DNA of 64,000 nt from Pseudoips prasinana (Eukaryota; Arthropoda; Insecta; Lepidoptera; Nolidae). The DNA is taken from NCBI GenBank assembly GCA_951640165.1, contig OX621266.1:8184001-8248000 (forward strand), read 5' to 3'. The translations under genes and the position numbers were made by a program. This document shows, piece by piece, positions 60,248 through 64,000 of this stretch (positions are counted from its first letter, which is position 1; the number at the start of each line of letters is the position of its first letter). The notes beneath the pieces were generated by a model, which was not told where the DNA came from, searched no databases, and was given only the letters and a program-made list of their open reading frames with translations.

Positions 60248-60440
60248 TACCCCCGGCCTTGGAAGCAGTAGCTTTCAACATATAAGTGTTGAAACATCTT
60301 CACTCCTCGTCGTGGTCATAAAAGAGCGGACAAATCCTGGCGTAAGCTCGACGCACGATGCCCGCAGCTGTCATGACGTCTGCCACTCGCGAAATCCCGT
60401 CTTTACCAGGGATGGTACGAAGTACTCGGCCCATGGGCCA
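60248..60440 (-). other. short region between BEL/Pao stop and LTR
   Basis: The pol frame stays open past its first stop for 46 more codons (60303-60440) to a second stop at 60300-60302. The remaining bases contain a TTTCAACA/TGTTGAAA inverted repeat (about 60273-60295) and the polypurine-like G run before the LTR. Confidence 0.6.
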
Positions 60441-63400
60441 TTACAATGGTGGAAGATTAATGTCCTTTATAAGGACAAGTGAGTTTTCCTTCAGATGCGC
60501 CTTATTATCTGTCCATTTTGCTCGAACCTGCAGCTCCGAAATATATTCTTTGGACCAGCGTGTCCAAAAATGTTGTCGAATTTGTTCTACTCTTTCGAAC
60601 CTCTTCAATCGATGTTCGGGAATGTCGTGAAAGTCCTCACAAACTGGCGCAGTTAGCGGTCGACCAACCAAGAAATGAGCTGGAGTAAGAGGGGAAAGGT
60701 CTTGGGGATCTGAAGAAAGAGGAGAAAGTGGTCGGGAATTTAGGACAGCTTCTATCTGTGACAGCACTGTGCCAAACTCCTCAAAAGTAAGATGCGCATT
60801 TCCTACTACTCTGCGAAGATGATATTTACAAGATTTTACTCCTGCTTCCCACAAACCACCAAAATGAGGCGAATACGGCGGAATAAATTTAAAATCTATT
60901 TGTTGGCTAATGACGTAATCCTGTATATCAGAATTACATTTACGTAAAAATTCAGAGAAATCATTCATCAACCCCACGAAATTGCGACCGTTATCAGAAA
61001 AAATTACTTTAGGTTTACCACGACGAGATACGAACCGCTTAAGTGCTAATAAATACGCTTCACTAGTGAGATCACTAACGAGTTCCAAATGTATTGCGCG
61101 CGTAACAAAGCAAACAAACAAACAAATGTACGCTTTCGACGTTTTAGACCCCCTACCTTTACGGTTAACTATGAACACTGGCCCACAGTAATCCACTCCA
61201 CATTTAAAAAAAGGAAACGTAGGAGTTATTCTATCATCGGGTAAATTACCCATTTGCGGAGTTAAAGTTTTACCCTTATTGCGTGTACATTTAACGCAAT
61301 CGTTCACTATACGCCTGGATAGACTCCTACCACCTAAAGGCCACCATGTTTCACGTAAATGGCAAAGCAATGCTCGAGGTCCAGCGTGAAGAAGCTGTAG
61401 ATGCTCATACCGAAACAACAATGCAGTAAAATGATGTTTACTCGATAGCAATATAGGGTGCATTTTATTATAACTAAATTCATTTGAATAACCTAACCGC
61501 CCTCCTACGCGAATAATTTTATCTTTATCTAAAAATAAATTAAGTCGTTTTAATTTATTTTTACCTTTAATTATGGCGCAATTCATTAAAAGTTTATATT
61601 CATTAGAATAACTTTCCATTTGACACCACCGCGTTAAAACTATTTGTGACTCATTCAACTCCTTAATACTGAGAATACCGTTCCGTTTATTATTTTTATT
61701 GCGAATATTATGTATGAAACGTAGTAAATATGCGACGGCACGCTTCATACGCTTAAATTGAGAAAAACGGTAAAACGGAAAAATACTTAAATCACACGAA
61801 TCACGGGTCACGAAAGAACAAACAACAGATTTAAGTTCAGGCAGTTCTATATCTGTATCTACGTTACTATAACTAAAATTGTCTAATGAGAAGCTAGAAC
61901 TTCTCAAAAAATCCGGACCTTCCCACCATAACCGGGAAGAAGACAGGTCCTCTAAGTAGACACCTCGTGATGCGAGGTCCGCGGGATTATCTTTACTCTT
62001 CACATGGCGCCAAACAACATCTTGTGTGAGTTCGTGAATCTCCACCGTTCTGTTTTGAACAAAGGGTTTTAATTTGTTTGGAGACATGCGCAACCATCCT
62101 AGTACAATGGTTGAGTCAGTCCAAAACACTATGTTCCTAAACTCACAACGCAAAGAACTACGAACCTTGTCAAGCGCTTTAGCACCTAGCAAAGCACCAC
62201 AAAGTTCGAGCCTTGGTATACTTAGCGGTTTCAAGGGCGCGACACGAGATTTAGAAAATAATAATCTTACGGTAATCGTGTTATCTATACTTATAGTGCG
62301 CACATAAATACAGGCACTATAGGCCGTTTGCGATGCGTCACTAAAAACATGCAATTCTACATACATAAAATGACTACCTATAACGTTGCGGGGAACGTTT
62401 ATAGTACCGAGCGCATTCAAAGAAATAACAAACCGGTTCCACGTTCGCTCGACGTTAGATGGAACCTTGTCATCCCAATCTAATTTATGTAGCCATAACT
62501 GTTGTAACAAAACCTTTGCTATAATTATTGTAGGACTTAATAAACCGAGCGGGTCGAATATTTGCGATATGTTAGATAAAATAAATCTTTTAGTGACTAA
62601 CTGGTTGTCGTTATGAAATTGTGTATTAAAATAAAATACATCGTTTACATTGTTCCAGCCTAAACCCAATGTTTTAGAGCTAATATTTTCATTGGATTTA
62701 ATTTCTATAGAATGGTTGCTTAATTTGTCACTATCGAATGGAAAGTTATAAACCCACTTTCGAAGTGAAAAACAACCAGATTGCAAAGTATTATTTATAT
62801 TCGTACATAAGTCAATTAATTTTAATTTATCATCATGTGATATTATTAGATCATCTACATACATATCTTCTAATATAGCGCGTTGAACCTCGGGTTTACA
62901 TGACTCCATACCTAACTGTTTCAAACACCTAACACTAAGGAACGGTGCGGATGCGGTACCATATGTTACGGTATTTAATTGATAAGTCCCTAAGGGCTTA
63001 GAAGGGTCATCACGCCATAAAATATATTGAAACTGGCGCTGGTCTTCAGCTACTAAACAATTGCGAAACATCTTTTCGACGTCAGCGCACACGACATACT
63101 GATGCTGTCTAAAACGAAGAAGAATGGATATTAAGTCCCCTTGGATAGGAGGCCCAACTAGCTGTAAATCATTGAGTGACTTGCCAGAAGACGATGGTGC
63201 ACTCGCATCGAAGACCACACGCAGCTTAGTTGTGGAGCTTTGCTCCCTAAATACACCATAATGCGGCATGAAATAGCATGGACGCTTAAAAGAATCTACT
63301 GGGCTCATATGACCTAGATCTAGGTACTCTTTCATAAATTGCGTATATAATAATTTATACCTAGGGGAACGTTGTAAACGTTTCTCTAATGCGAGGAAGC

Positions 63401-64000
63401 GTCGTTCAGCTTGCGTATACGATTCGCCTAAAAGATCAGGTGACTCTTTAAATGGAATGCGTACACAAAACCTTCCTTCTGAATTGCGCGTAGTAGTACG
63501 AAGGAAATGGTCTTCACATGCACGCTCCTCCTGAGTCCGCGTATCCCTGAGCTTAGGAAGCTCTTCGACTTCCCAAAATAAGCGAAGCTGCGAATCTAAG
63601 GAACTTAAGTTACAATGAACGCGCCTATTATTTTGCGAATTATTAACTAAGCCAGATATTATCCAACCTAATTTAGTATTCTGTAGGTAAGGGCCGTTAG
63701 ACAGTCTCATTCTGCCTTCTAATAACAAGTCCCAAAACCTATCTGCGCCTATCAAAATGTCTATGGTATTATATTCCAAAAACGTTGGATCCGCAAGACT
63801 TACATTATTTGGAATATTAAATTGCGCGTTTAGTTTTGTTAGACACAAGGCCGGCATCATAGACGTTATCTGTGATAATACAAAACAATTGATGCGTGTT
63901 TTGTACGTATTATCAGTTCGTGACTGAATCTCGATGTTACAAGTTTCTGTACATTGTATCACCGAGTCACCTACACCTTTAATTTCGTAATTAGAAATAA
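60441..64000 (-). CDS. BEL/Pao pol polyprotein, partial: protease end, RT, RNase H, integrase
   Basis: About 1186 codons are open from the window edge (no start visible; the leftmost Met is not ATG). The C-terminal part of a retropepsin of the A17 type comes first (IDILIGADRFWDLL, LGWIISG). RT follows, with VVFDASAPSSSGKSLNDL, YVDD at 62850-62861 and LRKWVYNFP. RNase H has ELHVFSDASQTAYSACIY and FWTDSTIVLGWL. The integrase has an HHCC-type zinc region (HAGPRALL...CVKC), then D (VDYCGP), D (FSDNGRNF) and E (LWEAGVKS). Domain order PR-RT-RH-IN and the YVDD motif fit BEL/Pao. The frame ends at TAA (60441-60443), 46 codons before an in-frame downstream stop, so the C-terminus looks prematurely cut. 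It is otherwise undamaged. Confidence 0.9.
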   Translation of the reverse strand, partial: ISNYEIKGVGDSVIQCTETCNIEIQSRTDNTYKTRINCFVLSQITSMMPALCLTKLNAQFNIPNNVSLADPTFLEYNTIDILIGADRFWDLLLEGRMRLSNGPYLQNTKLGWIISGLVNNSQNNRRVHCNLSSLDSQLRLFWEVEELPKLRDTRTQEERACEDHFLRTTTRNSEGRFCVRIPFKESPDLLGESYTQAERRFLALEKRLQRSPRYKLLYTQFMKEYLDLGHMSPVDSFKRPCYFMPHYGVFREQSSTTKLRVVFDASAPSSSGKSLNDLQLVGPPIQGDLISILLRFRQHQYVVCADVEKMFRNCLVAEDQRQFQYILWRDDPSKPLGTYQLNTVTYGTASAPFLSVRCLKQLGMESCKPEVQRAILEDMYVDDLIISHDDKLKLIDLCTNINNTLQSGCFSLRKWVYNFPFDSDKLSNHSIEIKSNENISSKTLGLGWNNVNDVFYFNTQFHNDNQLVTKRFILSNISQIFDPLGLLSPTIIIAKVLLQQLWLHKLDWDDKVPSNVERTWNRFVISLNALGTINVPRNVIGSHFMYVELHVFSDASQTAYSACIYVRTISIDNTITVRLLFSKSRVAPLKPLSIPRLELCGALLGAKALDKVRSSLRCEFRNIVFWTDSTIVLGWLRMSPNKLKPFVQNRTVEIHELTQDVVWRHVKSKDNPADLASRGVYLEDLSSSRLWWEGPDFLRSSSFSLDNFSYSNVDTDIELPELKSVVCSFVTRDSCDLSIFPFYRFSQFKRMKRAVAYLLRFIHNIRNKNNKRNGILSIKELNESQIVLTRWCQMESYSNEYKLLMNCAIIKGKNKLKRLNLFLDKDKIIRVGGRLGYSNEFSYNKMHPILLSSKHHFTALLFRYEHLQLLHAGPRALLCHLRETWWPLGGRSLSRRIVNDCVKCTRNKGKTLTPQMGNLPDDRITPTFPFFKCGVDYCGPVFIVNRKGRGSKTSKAYICLFVCFVTRAIHLELVSDLTSEAYLLALKRFVSRRGKPKVIFSDNGRNFVGLMNDFSEFLRKCNSDIQDYVISQQIDFKFIPPYSPHFGGLWEAGVKSCKYHLRRVVGNAHLTFEEFGTVLSQIEAVLNSRPLSPLSSDPQDLSPLTPAHFLVGRPLTAPVCEDFHDIPEHRLKRFERVEQIRQHFWTRWSKEYISELQVRAKWTDNKAHLKENSLVLIKDINLPPL

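Larger units (their letters stand above)
59931..64000 (-). mobile_element. BEL/Pao LTR retrotransposon, 3' part
   Basis: The 3' LTR (59931-60247), a G-rich polypurine-like stretch (CCGGGGG, about 60250-60256) and the pol gene continue to the window end. The element has the same orientation as its neighbours. The bases following the LTR in sense are AACCG (59926-59930), which would be the expected 5-bp target duplication. The 5' LTR and gag lie beyond 64000. Confidence 0.82.

Overview
The window looks like a stretch of arthropod, most likely insect, chromosome at the inner edge of a telomere. About 57.5 kb (1-57564) is a head-to-tail array of GC-rich non-LTR retrotransposons. All lie on the minus strand and are separated by only 9, 14 or 19 bases of the insect telomere repeat (CCTAA on the plus strand, TTAGG on the minus strand). 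The remaining 6.4 kb is AT-rich and holds two unrelated transposable elements, one apparently nested in the other. No host gene, tRNA or rRNA was recognised. Because TTAGG runs 5' to 3' on the minus strand, the chromosome end should lie beyond position 1 and the chromosome body beyond position 64000 (inference). The order cannot be assigned from this window: SART/TRAS elements are best known from Lepidoptera, but TTAGG telomeres are widespread in insects.

Three R1-clade families are present. Family A (copies A1-A11) encodes a Gag-like ORF1 with three C-terminal zinc knuckles and an ORF2 with an APE-type endonuclease, a YADD reverse transcriptase and a C-terminal CCHC finger. Its two frames overlap by one base in a TAATG stop-start. 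This arrangement and the TTAGG target match the telomere-specific SART family. Only A4 (12520-18288) has both frames intact. A1 has an intact ORF2 with a broken ORF1. A5 and A6 have an intact ORF1 with a broken ORF2. A2, A3, A8, A10 and A11 carry large internal deletions or rearrangements, A7 carries two small frameshifts, and A9 keeps only its 3' part. Family B (B1-B3, 40110-45787) and family C (C1, 45788-48406) are diverged relatives, present only as truncated or deleted copies.

Layout: 1-56 5' end of another A copy; A1 71-5809; A2 5819-10103; A3 10118-12510; A4 12520-18288; A5 18303-23031; A6 23047-28747; A7 28773-34580; A8 34595-38630; A9 38640-40100; B1 40110-40312; B2 40322-42414; B3 42434-45787; C1 45788-48406; A10 48426-52437; A11 52452-57564, cut inside ORF1. 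From 57565 an AT-rich non-LTR element (57565-59930) begins with its poly(A) tail in A11 ORF1. Its reading frame is broken at 59930/59931 by the 3' LTR of a BEL/Pao retrotransposon that runs off the window.

The most notable observation is a closed, three-armed fold at the extreme 3' end of all three telomeric families, next to the poly(A) tail. Each stem pairs in A, B and C although the sequences differ. It is a candidate signal by which the element reverse transcriptase recognises its own RNA. Junction structures (repeated GGGGA at 5' ends, a shared AGTCGA filler, a copy without poly(A), kilobase-scale near-identity between neighbours) suggest that template switching and recombination also shape the array.
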